From JAGIBJ01 sp032119595 (GTDB lineage: Bacteria > Actinomycetota > Thermoleophilia > Solirubrobacterales > Solirubrobacteraceae): a DNA stretch of 64,000 nucleotides. A model generated the notes under the pieces. That model saw nothing but the letters and a program-made list of their open reading frames with translations, was not told where the DNA came from and did no database searches. Every line of letters starts with the position of its first letter. Within the stretch, counting starts at the first letter, position 1. The DNA is taken from contig JAUMBQ010000006.1 in the NCBI GenBank assembly GCA_032119595.1, positions 1,178,001 through 1,242,000 on the forward strand, given 5' to 3'. Of the stretch, positions 7,932 to 16,520 are shown piece by piece. Made by a program: the position numbers and the translations under genes.

Positions 7932-8855
7932 TTAGAAGTAGCCCTCGCGCTTGCGGTCTTCGAGCGCTGCCGAAGAGAAATTGTCGTCGGCGCGGGTCTG
8001 CGCACGCTCGGTCCATTTGGCCCGCTCGAGTTCTTCGATCACCTCCGCGACGGTGGCCGCCTCCGAGCGGATCGCGCCCGTCACCGTGAGATCTCCGACG
8101 GTGCGATACCGCACGTGCTCGCTTTGCGCGACGCCGTCGCCGGGCTCGGGCGTGATGTGGCGCGACTCGGCAAGCACGTGCCGCCCGCGCTCGAAAACGC
8201 GCCGCTCGTGGCTGAAGTAGATCGACGGCAATGCGAGCTGCTCGCGCTGGATGTAGCGCCACACGTCGAGTTCGGTCCAGTTGCTCATCGGGAAGGCGCG
8301 CACGTTCTCACCGCGCCGCACGACCGTGTTGTAGAGCGCCCACAGCTCCGGACGCTGCGCACGGGGGTCCCACTGCCCATATTCGTCGCGGAACGACAGG
8401 ATGCGCTCTTTGGCCCGCGAGCGCTCCTCGTCGCGCCGGGCACCGCCGATCGCGGCGTCGAACCCACGCTCAGCGAGGGCGTCGAGCAGCGTGACCGACT
8501 GCAGCCGATTGCGGCTTCCGCCATCGCCGCGCTCCTCCACAACTCGGCCGGCGTCGATCGAGTCCTGCACCTTCGCGACGATCAGCTCCTCGCCGAGGTC
8601 CGCGACGATCTGGTCGCGGAAGGCGATCACCTCGTCGAAGTTGTGGCCCGTGTCGACGTGGAGCAGCGGGAACGGGAACCGGCCCGGCCGGAACGCCTTC
8701 TCAGCCAGTCGCAGGAGCACGATCGAGTCCTTGCCGGCGGAGAAGAGCAGCACGGGCCGCTCGAACTCAGCAGCGACCTCACGCAGCACGTGGATGGCCT
8801 CGGCCTCCAGCAGCGACAGGCGGGTGACCGCTGGAGTCCGGGCCGGCGTGCTCAC
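7932..8855 (-). CDS. cysD: sulfate adenylyltransferase subunit 2 (CysD)
   Basis: A 307-residue ATP-pyrophosphatase-fold catalytic subunit that makes APS from ATP and sulfate. It has the PP-motif 'LLFSAGKDSIVLLRLAEKAF', 'LHVDTGHNFDEVI', 'AIGGARRDEERSRAKER' and the conserved end 'ERKREGYF'-like 'EDRKREGYF'. The GTG at 8855 overlaps the stop of the sulfotransferase gene by 4 nt (GTGA), so I prefer it to longer in-frame starts that would run back through that gene. Confidence 0.96.
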   Translation of the reverse strand: MSTPARTPAVTRLSLLEAEAIHVLREVAAEFERPVLLFSAGKDSIVLLRLAEKAFRPGRFPFPLLHVDTGHNFDEVIAFRDQIVADLGEELIVAKVQDSIDAGRVVEERGDGGSRNRLQSVTLLDALAERGFDAAIGGARRDEERSRAKERILSFRDEYGQWDPRAQRPELWALYNTVVRRGENVRAFPMSNWTELDVWRYIQREQLALPSIYFSHERRVFERGRHVLAESRHITPEPGDGVAQSEHVRYRTVGDLTVTGAIRSEAATVAEVIEELERAKWTERAQTRADDNFSSAALEDRKREGYF

Positions 8856-9697
8856 GCGGCTGGGGCGGTGTTGGGTGCGTCGCTCGTGGGCTGACCCGAG
8901 GCGAGTTCCTCGCGGTAGCGCGCGGCCCACTGCGCGGAGCGCCCGCTGGACTGCTTGCGCATCTTCGGCGCCGGCACCTGCGCCTCCGCCGCCCCCGGCA
9001 CCCCGAGCCAATCGATCACGGCCTTCACGTGCGCCTGAGGATCCTCCGCCAGCTCCTCGTAGACCACCGTCTTCACCGGAAAATCATGCTGCGCGAGCCA
9101 GGCGGTCCAGGCGTCCTCGTGAACGGTCTGCAGGTGCACAAGGTGGTCGATCGCGGCGAAATCGTAGAACGGGTCCACCGTCGGCTGGCTACCCTCGCCC
9201 TCGTCGCGCCACGTGCGGGTCTGGACCGCGGTCCACAGCGAGATCGCCTGTCCGATCTTGTCGCGGCGCTGAATCTGCACGAAGCGCAGGCCCGGGAACG
9301 TCGCAGCCAGCGCCTCGGGGAGCGGCGCGCCTGCGAGCCCGGGCAGCGTGGCGAGGCGCTCGGCGAGCTGATCGAAGAAGCCCCACATCACCTTCGTGCC
9401 ATAGACCCCGTTCGGGGTGGTGCTGGCCGAACGGGAATCGGCCAGCTTGGCCGCGAACTGCTCGTCGGTCTCTGCCTGGCCCGGGTCGGTCGGGGCGAGC
9501 GACGCGATGAAGGCGCCGTCGACGCCGTCGAAGTACTGGCGGGGCTGGCGGGGCTGACTGGTCGCCCGTAGCGCCTGGAAATCCTCGTTCGGGCGGCCCG
9601 CGACGCCGCTGCCCTTGAGCAGTTCGCAGAGGAGCGTCGACCCACTCCGCGGGGTCGCGGCGACGATGTAGTGCACACTGGTCGGAGAGTCGGTCAT
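8852..9697 (-). CDS. Stf0-type sulfotransferase
   Basis: A 281-residue PAPS-dependent sulfotransferase. The 5'-phosphosulfate loop 'ATPRSGSTLLCELLKGSG' is at about 14-31. 'RPNEDFQAL', 'TPNGVYGTKVMWGFFDQL', 'QIQRRDKIGQAISLWTAVQTRTWR' and 'YEELAEDPQAHVKAVIDWLGV' follow the order of mycobacterial Stf0, the trehalose 2-sulfotransferase. The acceptor here may be trehalose or another sugar/glycolipid; that is inference. It heads the operon that makes PAPS. A TATCAT box lies 9 nt upstream of the ATG. Confidence 0.9.
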   Translation of the reverse strand: MTDSPTSVHYIVAATPRSGSTLLCELLKGSGVAGRPNEDFQALRATSQPRQPRQYFDGVDGAFIASLAPTDPGQAETDEQFAAKLADSRSASTTPNGVYGTKVMWGFFDQLAERLATLPGLAGAPLPEALAATFPGLRFVQIQRRDKIGQAISLWTAVQTRTWRDEGEGSQPTVDPFYDFAAIDHLVHLQTVHEDAWTAWLAQHDFPVKTVVYEELAEDPQAHVKAVIDWLGVPGAAEAQVPAPKMRKQSSGRSAQWAARYREELASGQPTSDAPNTAPAA

Positions 9698-9737
9698 CTA
9701 AACCCCATGATACCGATAGACTTTACGGAGTTTACCC

Positions 9738-11096
9738 GTGGCTGCTGCGCCGAACATCCTCTACGTCCATTCGCACGACACCGGCCGGTACGTCCAACCG
9801 TACGGCCACCAGGTCCCGACGCCGAATATTCAGCGCCTCGCCGACCAGGGCCTCTTGTTCCGTCAGGCCTTCGCAGCTGCCGCCGTCTGCTCCGGCAGTC
9901 GCGCCGCGCTGCTCACGGGCCAGGCGAGCCATTCGACCGGGATGCTCGGCCTCGCGCACCGCGGCTACCGCCTGGCCGACACGAGTCGCCACCTGGCCCA
10001 CACGCTCCACGACCACGGCTACTTCACGGCGCTTCTGGGCGAGCAGCACCTCGCGGCCGACCCGGAAGACATCGGCTACGAGCACGTCGTCGCGATCGAG
10101 AGCTTCCACGCCGACCTCGTCGCGCCCGCGGCCGTGGAGCTCATCGACGATCTCCCCACCGACCGCCCGTTCTTCCTGTCGGTTGGCTTCTTCGAGACCC
10201 ATCGCGCGTACTTCGAGCCGACCTCGGTGCGCGACGCGCTCTATTCCGCGCCGCCGCCGAACCTGCCCGACACGCCCGAGATCCGTCGCGACGTGGCCGC
10301 GTTCAAGGCCAGCGCTCGTTCGCTCGACCATGGCGTCGGCGCGGTGCTGAACGCGCTGGATGAGCGCGATCTGGCCGACAACACCCTCGTGATCCTGACC
10401 ACCGATCACGGGATCCCGTTCCCTGGGGCCAAGGCGACGCTGTTTGATCGCGGCATCGGCGTGATGCTGATCGTGCGCGGGCCCGGAGGGTTCCATGGCG
10501 GCCGTGTGTCGGATGCGCTCGTGAGTCAGATCGACCTGTTCCCCACGATCTGCGAGCTGGCTGGCATCGAGCGACCGCAGTGGCTGCAGGGCCAGTCGCT
10601 GATGCCGTTGCTGCGCAAGGAGGTCGACCAGGTCAACGACGAGATCTACGCGGGCATTACTTACCACGCGGCCTACGAGCCTCAGCGGGCCGTGCGCACC
10701 GAGCGCTACAAGTACGTAAAGCGCTTCGACCCGCAGGTCGACACCGTGGTGCTGCCGAACGTGGACGAGAGCCCGTCGAAGGACCTGCTGCTCGCGAACC
10801 AGTGGACGGAGCGCAAGATCCCCGCGGAGGCGCTGTACGACCTGATCTTCGACCCCAACGAGGCGACGAACCTCGCTGGCGATCCGGCGTACGAGGCGGT
10901 TCGGGAGCGTCTCGCGGCCAAGCTCCACGACTGGATGGTGGAGACCGACGACCCGCTGCTGCACGGCGAGGTGCAGCCGGCACCGGGCACGGTGTTCAAC
11001 TTGACGACGCAGCTGACGGCCGACGACCCGCTCCACGAGGCCGCGCCGATTGTGCACGAGCGTCGCGAGCCATCGGGTAAGTGGTCGACCTCATGA
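9738..11096 (+). CDS. sulfatase (arylsulfatase-like, alkaline phosphatase superfamily)
   Basis: A 452-residue sulfate ester or sulfamate hydrolase. The active-site segment is 'AAVCSGSRAALLTGQASHS', with CSGSR where canonical type I sulfatases have C(S)-x-P-x-R. The first metal-ligand region reads 'ILYVHSHDTGRY', with His-Asp in place of the usual Asp-Asp. 'ILTTDHGIPFPGAKATLFDRG' carries the later metal and Lys ligands. There is no signal peptide, so it is probably cytoplasmic. The GTG at 9738 has GGAG 9 nt upstream. It is divergent from the Stf0 operon and coupled to the PHP gene by ATGA. Confidence 0.9.
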   Translation: MAAAPNILYVHSHDTGRYVQPYGHQVPTPNIQRLADQGLLFRQAFAAAAVCSGSRAALLTGQASHSTGMLGLAHRGYRLADTSRHLAHTLHDHGYFTALLGEQHLAADPEDIGYEHVVAIESFHADLVAPAAVELIDDLPTDRPFFLSVGFFETHRAYFEPTSVRDALYSAPPPNLPDTPEIRRDVAAFKASARSLDHGVGAVLNALDERDLADNTLVILTTDHGIPFPGAKATLFDRGIGVMLIVRGPGGFHGGRVSDALVSQIDLFPTICELAGIERPQWLQGQSLMPLLRKEVDQVNDEIYAGITYHAAYEPQRAVRTERYKYVKRFDPQVDTVVLPNVDESPSKDLLLANQWTERKIPAEALYDLIFDPNEATNLAGDPAYEAVRERLAAKLHDWMVETDDPLLHGEVQPAPGTVFNLTTQLTADDPLHEAAPIVHERREPSGKWSTS

Positions 11097-11986
11097 GCAA
11101 GCTCGTGTCCGACGACGGCCGACCCCTGTTCGATCTCCAGTCCCATTCGGTGTGGTCGGATGGGGCGTTGCCGGCGGCTGAGGTCGTCGAGCTGGCGGCT
11201 GCGGCCGGCGTCGAGGTGCTTTCGCTGAGTGATCACGACGCCATCGATGGCACCGCCGAGGCCCTGGATGCTGGCGCCGCCTTCGGGGTGCGCGTGATTC
11301 CCGCGGTTGAAATCTCGTCGATTGATCCCGAGGGCGACGATCTCCACATCCTGGGGTACGACGTCGACTGGAAGCAGCCGGAGCTCCTGGCGGCGCTGAA
11401 GGATTTCCGCGCCGACCGTGAGGGCCGCGCCGACCGGATGGCGCAGGCGCTGAACGAGGTGGGTCTGGAGGTCGACGACGAGCCGCTGGCCAAGCGCCGC
11501 GCGGCCGGTCTGCCCATCGGTCGCCCGCATCTCGCCGATGCGGTGCTGCAGCACCCGGCCAACGCGGCCCGCCTGAAGGCCGAGGGCATCGACGGCAGCC
11601 TCACCGATGTCCTCGTCGCCTATCTGATCGAGGGCAAGCCGGCTTTCCGTACGCGCACGCATCCGTCGGTCAAGGAAGCGATCGACGTGATCCACGCGGC
11701 GGGTGGCCTGGCCGTCTGGGCCCACCCCTTCTGGGACATCTCCCCGCCTGAGACCGTCGGCCAGACCCTGCGCCGCTTCCACGCCGACGGCATCGACGGC
11801 GTCGAGGCCTTCTACATCGAGCACAACGAGGAACAGACCCGCTTCCTCGCCGACCTCGCAGACGAACTCGGCCTCATCACCACCGGCTCCGCCGACTTCC
11901 ACGGCCCCGCCCACAAGGCGTTTTCGAAATTCAGGAACTTCGAGCTGTACGGGCGCGAGCCGAACTTGGGGCGGCTGGCGGGGTAG
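11093..11986 (+). CDS. PHP-domain phosphoesterase, candidate 3',5'-nucleoside bisphosphate (pAp) phosphatase
   Basis: A 297-residue PHP-fold metal phosphatase resembling the YciV/RNase AM and Cv1693 group that dephosphorylates pAp to AMP. Landmarks are 'DLQSHSVWSDGALPAAEVVELA', 'LSLSDHDAIDGTAEA', 'VIPAVEISS', 'GRPHLADAVL', 'WAHPFWDISPP' and 'TTGSADFHGP'. Motif I normally reads D-L-H-x-H; the first His is Gln here. The ATG overlaps the sulfatase stop by 4 nt. Since pAp is the by-product of PAPS-dependent sulfotransferases, the position suggests by-product recycling. The substrate is inferred. Confidence 0.82.
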   Translation: MSKLVSDDGRPLFDLQSHSVWSDGALPAAEVVELAAAAGVEVLSLSDHDAIDGTAEALDAGAAFGVRVIPAVEISSIDPEGDDLHILGYDVDWKQPELLAALKDFRADREGRADRMAQALNEVGLEVDDEPLAKRRAAGLPIGRPHLADAVLQHPANAARLKAEGIDGSLTDVLVAYLIEGKPAFRTRTHPSVKEAIDVIHAAGGLAVWAHPFWDISPPETVGQTLRRFHADGIDGVEAFYIEHNEEQTRFLADLADELGLITTGSADFHGPAHKAFSKFRNFELYGREPNLGRLAG

Positions 11987-12078
11987 GTCTCGCCGACCGT
12001 GGAGCAGGGCCTCGCCAATCGCGGACGGCCCCAACCGACGTTGCCCCCAAGCGACGTTGCCTCGAGGCGCCGGTCGCC

Positions 12079-12309
12079 TCAGCCGAGCGGGGCCACCAGC
12101 CGCACGATCCCGCCGAGGATCATCAGTAGCCCGACGAGCACCCAGCCGAACGGCGGGAGTTTTCCGGAGCTGTCACTCGGACTGCCCCAGCGCCGCGGCA
12201 TCGCGTGGTTCGCGAATCGGCCGCGCTCCCGGATCACGAACACCCCGAGCCCGATCGCGCCGACGGCAAAAATGAAGTTGATCAGCGCCACGAACGGCCA
12301 TTCAACCAC
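12079..12309 (-). CDS. small membrane protein, two TM helices
   Basis: A 76-residue protein with a hydrophobic helix at about residues 5-25, a basic loop ('RERGRFANHAMPRRWG') and a second helix at about 53-72 ('FGWVLVGLLMILGGIVRLV'). It is unknown but has the composition of a genuine membrane protein. The GTG at 12309 is assumed. It converges on the PHP gene and diverges from gnd. Confidence 0.6.
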   Translation of the reverse strand: MVEWPFVALINFIFAVGAIGLGVFVIRERGRFANHAMPRRWGSPSDSSGKLPPFGWVLVGLLMILGGIVRLVAPLG

Positions 12310-12348
12310 GCCCGGTGCTGTGGTCGATGCGGGGTCTTCCTTCAGAAC

Positions 12349-12385
12349 CGCCTGTAATACATAGTGCTACCCCGTCATACAGGCG
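12349..12385. promoter_or_regulatory. inverted repeat in the gnd upstream region
   Basis: CGCCTGTA (12349-12356) and TACAGGCG (12378-12385) form a perfect 8-bp inverted repeat with 21 bp between. It lies in the 305-bp region between the divergent small membrane-protein gene and gnd. Spacing of about three helical turns would suit a dimeric regulator. No other structure was seen in this gap. Confidence 0.3.
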
Positions 12386-12614
12386 TTTCGGGGAGAGGTA
12401 CTCGACCCCGGAGCAAACGTGGGGTCGGCCGGCGCAGGCCCGCGGCGCGGCCCGTCCCGGATTGGGGGGTGGTCGCCAGCCGGGCTCGCCCCCGCTGGCG
12501 AGGCTGGCTGCCTCGCTGATCGCAGCAGCCGTCGAAGCACTCTGTCCGCGCGGACGCCCGATGTTGTCCACGAGGCCACAAGCGGGCGCCCGAGTGGCGA
12601 CTAGGCTGGCGCCC

Positions 12615-13556
12615 ATGCAGCTCGGATTGATCGGTCTCGGCAAAATGGGCGGCAACATGGCCCGCCGCCTGCGGCGCGAAGGCGACATCGACGTCATCGC
12701 CTACGACCGCGACGCGGCAGCCGTCGCGGCGCTCGCCGACGAAGGCGTCCGCGGCGCCGACTCACTCGAAGCGCTCGTCGCCGGCCTCGACGCCCCGCGC
12801 TACGTGTGGGTGATGGTCCCCGCCGGCGCGCCGACCACCGACACCGTCAACGCCCTCGGCGAACTCCTTGAGCCCGGCGACGTGATCATCGACGGCGGCA
12901 ACTCCCGCTGGACCGACGACGAAATCCGCAGCGCCGCGCTCACCGAAAAGGGCATCGGCTACATGGACGTCGGCACCTCCGGCGGCGTCTGGGGCCTCCA
13001 AAACGGCTACTGCATGATGGTCGGCGGCGAAGACAAAGACGTCGAAGGACTCACGCCCGTCCTCAACGCGCTTGCGCCCGTCGTCGTCGACGAGGCCGAC
13101 AAGGCCAAGATCGGCGAGTACGGCTGGGAACACGTCGGCCCCACCGGCTCCGGGCACTTCGTGAAGATGGTCCACAACGGCATCGAATACGGCCTCATGC
13201 AGGCCTACGCCGAGGGCTACGCCCTGCTGGCGGCCAACAACCCCGACCTCGACCTCGAACGCGTCGCGCGCCTCTGGCAACAAGGCTCCGTCGTGCGGTC
13301 CTGGCTCAACGAACTCGCCGGCCTCGCCTTCGCCGCCGAAGGCTCACAAGTCGAAGCGCTCGAGCCATTCGTGAATGACTCCGGAGAAGGCCGCTGGACC
13401 ATCGAAGCCTCGATCGACCTCGGCATCCCCACACCGGTCATGACGCTCGCGCTCCAGGAGCGCTTCGTCTCCCGCGGCAACGCCGACCACACCAACCGCA
13501 TGCTCTCTGCCTTGCGCAACCAATTCGGCGGCCACGAAGCCAAGCGCAAAGACTGA
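12615..13556 (+). CDS. gnd: 6-phosphogluconate dehydrogenase, decarboxylating (short type)
   Basis: A 313-residue enzyme converting 6-phosphogluconate to ribulose 5-phosphate and CO2. The dinucleotide fold is 'LIGLGKMGGNMARRL'. 'DGGNSRWTDDEIRSAAL', 'DVGTSGGVWGLQNGYCMMVGG' and 'GPTGSGHFVKMVHNGIEYGLMQAYAEG' carry the substrate and catalytic Lys motifs. Its length (about 310, not 470) places it in the short GndA/YqeC-like class, many of which use NAD. TAGGCT lies 7 nt before the ATG. It is followed 97 bp later by zwf. Confidence 0.96.
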   Translation: MQLGLIGLGKMGGNMARRLRREGDIDVIAYDRDAAAVAALADEGVRGADSLEALVAGLDAPRYVWVMVPAGAPTTDTVNALGELLEPGDVIIDGGNSRWTDDEIRSAALTEKGIGYMDVGTSGGVWGLQNGYCMMVGGEDKDVEGLTPVLNALAPVVVDEADKAKIGEYGWEHVGPTGSGHFVKMVHNGIEYGLMQAYAEGYALLAANNPDLDLERVARLWQQGSVVRSWLNELAGLAFAAEGSQVEALEPFVNDSGEGRWTIEASIDLGIPTPVMTLALQERFVSRGNADHTNRMLSALRNQFGGHEAKRKD

Positions 13557-13653
13557 CTCTCCCGATCGACGCCCGACCTGGCCCGCCCCGCCAGTCGGGC
13601 ACGCCGCCCTGCCGACCCATCCTGCCGCCGCCCAACCCCTCCGAGACCCACCC

Positions 13654-15195
13654 GTGACGAGTTCCACCCACCCCACCGAATCCGCCACGGTGGACGTCAA
13701 CCCGCTCGCCGAAGGGATCGGCCTGCTGCCACCCGAGCCGACGGTCCTGATCGTGTTCGGCGCCAGCGGCGACCTCGCCAAACGCAAGCTCTTGCCCGCC
13801 ATCGGCAACCTCGGCATGGACGGCACGCTCCCCGACCGCTTCGCGCTCGTCGGCGTCTCCCGCGACGTGATGAGCGACGACGAATTCCGCGAAAGCGTGC
13901 GCGACTCCCTCGTCACGTTCTCGCGTCGCGGGATGGACCCCGACGTGCTCGAACGCCTCCTGGAACGCACCCGCTACGTCGGCGGCGACGCGACCACCGT
14001 CGGCACCATGCACCGCCTCGGAGGCGTCCTGGACGAGCTCGCGGCCGGTCAACCGCTGGACCGCCTCTATTACATGTCGATGGCGCCGCGATTCTTCGCG
14101 CCCGTGATCGAAACGCTCGGCGAAGCGCGGCTCATCAACCGCAACGACCCGCACAGCCGCGTGATCGTCGAAAAGCCGTTCGGCACCAACTACGACGAAG
14201 CCGCCGAGCTCAACCACCGGCTGCTGTCCGTCCTCGATGAGTCGCAGCTCTACCGCATCGACCACTACCTCGGCAAAGAGACGGTCCAGAACATCCTGGC
14301 CCTGCGCTTCGCCAACCACGTGCTCGAACCGATCTGGAATCGCGAGCACATCGAGTCGGTGCAAATCACGGCCGCCGAAGATGGCGGCATCGGCTCCCGC
14401 GCGGGCTATTACGACTCCTCCGGCGCCCTGCGCGACCTGATCCAGAACCACCTCCTGCAGCTCCTCACGCTCGTCGCAATGGAGCCGCCGGCCAAGTTCT
14501 CCGCCGACGACATCCGCGCCGAAAAGGCCAAGGTGCTGCGCGCCGTGACCATGCCGCCGGACGACCAGATCCACAAGATGGCCGTCCGCGGGCAGTACGG
14601 CGCCGGCCAGATCGCCGGGGATCCGGTGCGGGCCTACCGCGAAGAGGAAGACGTCGCCGACGACTCCCGCACCGACTCGTTCGCCGCCCTGCGCCTCGAA
14701 GTGAGCACGTGGCGCTGGGCCGGCGTGCCGTTCTACATCCGCACCGGCAAGCGCATGCCACGCAAGCTCACCGAGATCGCGATCAAGCTGAAGCCCGTGC
14801 CGCTCGCCGCGATCGAAGGCGTCCGCGGCGCCGAGCAGAACGAGCTCGTGCTCACGATCCAGCCCGACGAGCGCGTCACGCTGCGCTTGCTCGCCAAGGT
14901 GCCGGGGCCGGGCATGAACCTGCGCCCGGTCACGATGGACTTCTCGTACGGCGCAGCGTTCCTGTCGCAGTCGCCGGAGGCCTACGAGCGACTCATCACC
15001 GACGCGATGCGCGGCGACCCAACGCTCTTCACCCGCGACGACGAAACGATGGCCCAGTGGACCATCATCCAGCCGATCCTGCGCCTCTGGCAGCAGGCCG
15101 ACACGCCGCCGCCCGAGACGTATCCGTCCGGCTCCCAGGGCCCCGAGTCGCAGCACTCGATCCTGCTCCCGGGCGACAAATGGCGCGCGATCTGA
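13654..15195 (+). CDS. zwf: glucose-6-phosphate 1-dehydrogenase
   Basis: A 513-residue enzyme oxidising glucose 6-phosphate to 6-phosphoglucono-lactone. The N-terminal nucleotide fold is 'IVFGASGDLAKRKLLPAIGNL' (about 31-51). The signature 'RIDHYLGKETVQN' with its active-site region lies near 204-216. 'WRWAGVPFYIRTGKRMPRK' is the later conserved block. It starts with GTG after a 97-bp gap from gnd and is followed by opcA after 10 bp. The order gnd-zwf-opcA-pgl forms one oxidative pentose-phosphate unit. Confidence 0.97.
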   Translation: MTSSTHPTESATVDVNPLAEGIGLLPPEPTVLIVFGASGDLAKRKLLPAIGNLGMDGTLPDRFALVGVSRDVMSDDEFRESVRDSLVTFSRRGMDPDVLERLLERTRYVGGDATTVGTMHRLGGVLDELAAGQPLDRLYYMSMAPRFFAPVIETLGEARLINRNDPHSRVIVEKPFGTNYDEAAELNHRLLSVLDESQLYRIDHYLGKETVQNILALRFANHVLEPIWNREHIESVQITAAEDGGIGSRAGYYDSSGALRDLIQNHLLQLLTLVAMEPPAKFSADDIRAEKAKVLRAVTMPPDDQIHKMAVRGQYGAGQIAGDPVRAYREEEDVADDSRTDSFAALRLEVSTWRWAGVPFYIRTGKRMPRKLTEIAIKLKPVPLAAIEGVRGAEQNELVLTIQPDERVTLRLLAKVPGPGMNLRPVTMDFSYGAAFLSQSPEAYERLITDAMRGDPTLFTRDDETMAQWTIIQPILRLWQQADTPPPETYPSGSQGPESQHSILLPGDKWRAI

Positions 15196-15205
15196 GGCGC
15201 TGGCG

Positions 15206-16435
15206 ATGACTTTCGAGCCAGACGTCGTCCCCGAGCCCGATTCGCTCCCGGACCCCAGCGCGCCGGGAGGCGACGCCGAGCCGACCGTCGGGTCGTCGCG
15301 GGAGGCCGAGCCCGACATGCCCGGCGCGGGCGTCCCGATCGAGCGCCTGCCGGCCTCGCGGCGCATCGACGCACGCTGGGCATCCGACGACACCGAGCCA
15401 GCCAAGATCGCCGACGAAATTCGTCGGCTGGAGACGACGCGCACGGCCGACGGCTCGAGCGTCGCGCCGGCCCGCGCGCTCACGTTCATCGTGCTCGTGG
15501 AGCCCGAGCATGACGACGAGGTTCGCGCGCAGCTCAAGGCTCTCGGTACCCAGCGGGCGTCGCGCACGATCGTGATCCGCCGCTTCCCGGACCGCACCAC
15601 GCTCGGTGGCCGCGCCGCCGTGATCCAGGACGACGCGATCGGCAACGGCCTGCGCGAGACGATCGTGCTCGACGTCGGCCCCGAGGACGAGATGGACCTC
15701 GACGGCATCCTCGATCCGCTCGTGCTGACCGACGTGCCGAGCGTCGCGTGGGTGCCCGAGGGCGACCCGCGCCTGCTGATGCTGCTGCGGCAGATTGTGC
15801 AGACGGCGCTCATCGATGGCGACGCCGCCGCGTCTGTCCGCGAAGCGCTCGACGACTCCCGCGCGCTGCGTGAGGTCGGGATGCGCACGATCGACATGGC
15901 CTGGCTGCGGTCGGCGCCGTGGCGCGTACGGCTCGCGTCGCTGGCGCAGATGCCCGAGTTCCGCGCGCAGCTGCGGCAGCTGGAGATCGTCGAGATCGAA
16001 ACGCGCCCCGACTCCCGCGTGTGCGGCGCGCTGCTGGCCGGCTGGCTTGCCCATCGCCTCGGCTGGCAGTCCGGACCGCCGCTGCTCGACGCCTCCCGCA
16101 AGCGGGTCGTCGCGCAGCTCCGGGATGTCGACCAGCCGCTTCCGGGGCTGGCGGGCATCACGCTGAAGTACCGCGACGGTGGGTCGCGGCGCCTCTCGCG
16201 CGGCCCCGGCGGCCTCACGATCACCGACACCGATCCCGAGGGCGCCAAGCACGAACGGACCGTGCTCGGCGCGTCCCGCGGTGGCAGTGGCCTGCTCCCC
16301 AGCGCGATGCGCCAGGTCTTGCTGCCCGACGAGCTCGACGAAGAGGTCCTCACGGCGACGGCCGCGCTGGATCGCGCGCGCGTGCTCAAGCAGGTCGTGC
16401 CGGGCAGCGAGGCGGATCGGGTGTTGCCGCGATGA
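15206..16435 (+). CDS. opcA: glucose-6-phosphate dehydrogenase assembly protein OpcA
   Basis: A 409-residue OpcA, found in actinobacteria and cyanobacteria next to zwf, where it activates or stabilises G6PDH and mediates redox or allosteric control. An acidic, Pro-rich N-terminus of about 45 residues precedes the conserved region 'ARALTFIVLVEP', 'LVLTDVPSVAWVPEGDPRL', 'DDSRALREVGMRTIDMAWLRSAPWRVRLA' and 'CGALLAGWLAHRLGWQSG'. No catalytic function is expected. Confidence 0.93.
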   Translation: MTFEPDVVPEPDSLPDPSAPGGDAEPTVGSSREAEPDMPGAGVPIERLPASRRIDARWASDDTEPAKIADEIRRLETTRTADGSSVAPARALTFIVLVEPEHDDEVRAQLKALGTQRASRTIVIRRFPDRTTLGGRAAVIQDDAIGNGLRETIVLDVGPEDEMDLDGILDPLVLTDVPSVAWVPEGDPRLLMLLRQIVQTALIDGDAAASVREALDDSRALREVGMRTIDMAWLRSAPWRVRLASLAQMPEFRAQLRQLEIVEIETRPDSRVCGALLAGWLAHRLGWQSGPPLLDASRKRVVAQLRDVDQPLPGLAGITLKYRDGGSRRLSRGPGGLTITDTDPEGAKHERTVLGASRGGSGLLPSAMRQVLLPDELDEEVLTATAALDRARVLKQVVPGSEADRVLPR

Positions 16436-16496
16436 GGGGTCCCGAGCGGTCGGTGGCCGGGCCACGCGCGCCCGACCTTGCTGAGATGGTCTCCCC

Positions 16497-16520
16497 ATGA
16501 ACGGAATCGTCAGCTCATGA
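16497..16520 (+). CDS. seven-codon leader ORF in front of pgl
   Basis: ATG at 16497 begins Met-Asn-Gly-Ile-Val-Ser-Ser-stop. Its TGA (16518-16520) overlaps the pgl ATG (16517). GATGGT ends six bases before it, so a leaderless transcript would begin at this ORF and terminating ribosomes could re-initiate on pgl. Too short to prove from sequence. Confidence 0.3.
   Translation: MNGIVSS

Noticed and set aside
6837..8894. 685-codon plus-strand frame opposite cysNC and cysD
   Set aside because: Antisense shadow of two well-identified genes.
12001..12275. Arg/Pro/Ser-rich plus-strand frame after the PHP gene
   Set aside because: Out-of-frame continuation of the PHP gene and antisense to the small membrane-protein gene, which has a far more protein-like composition.
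13438..16389. 983-codon minus-strand frame opposite zwf and opcA
   Set aside because: Antisense shadow in GC-rich DNA; Arg/Gly/Ser-rich with no domain, while zwf and opcA are certain on the other strand.
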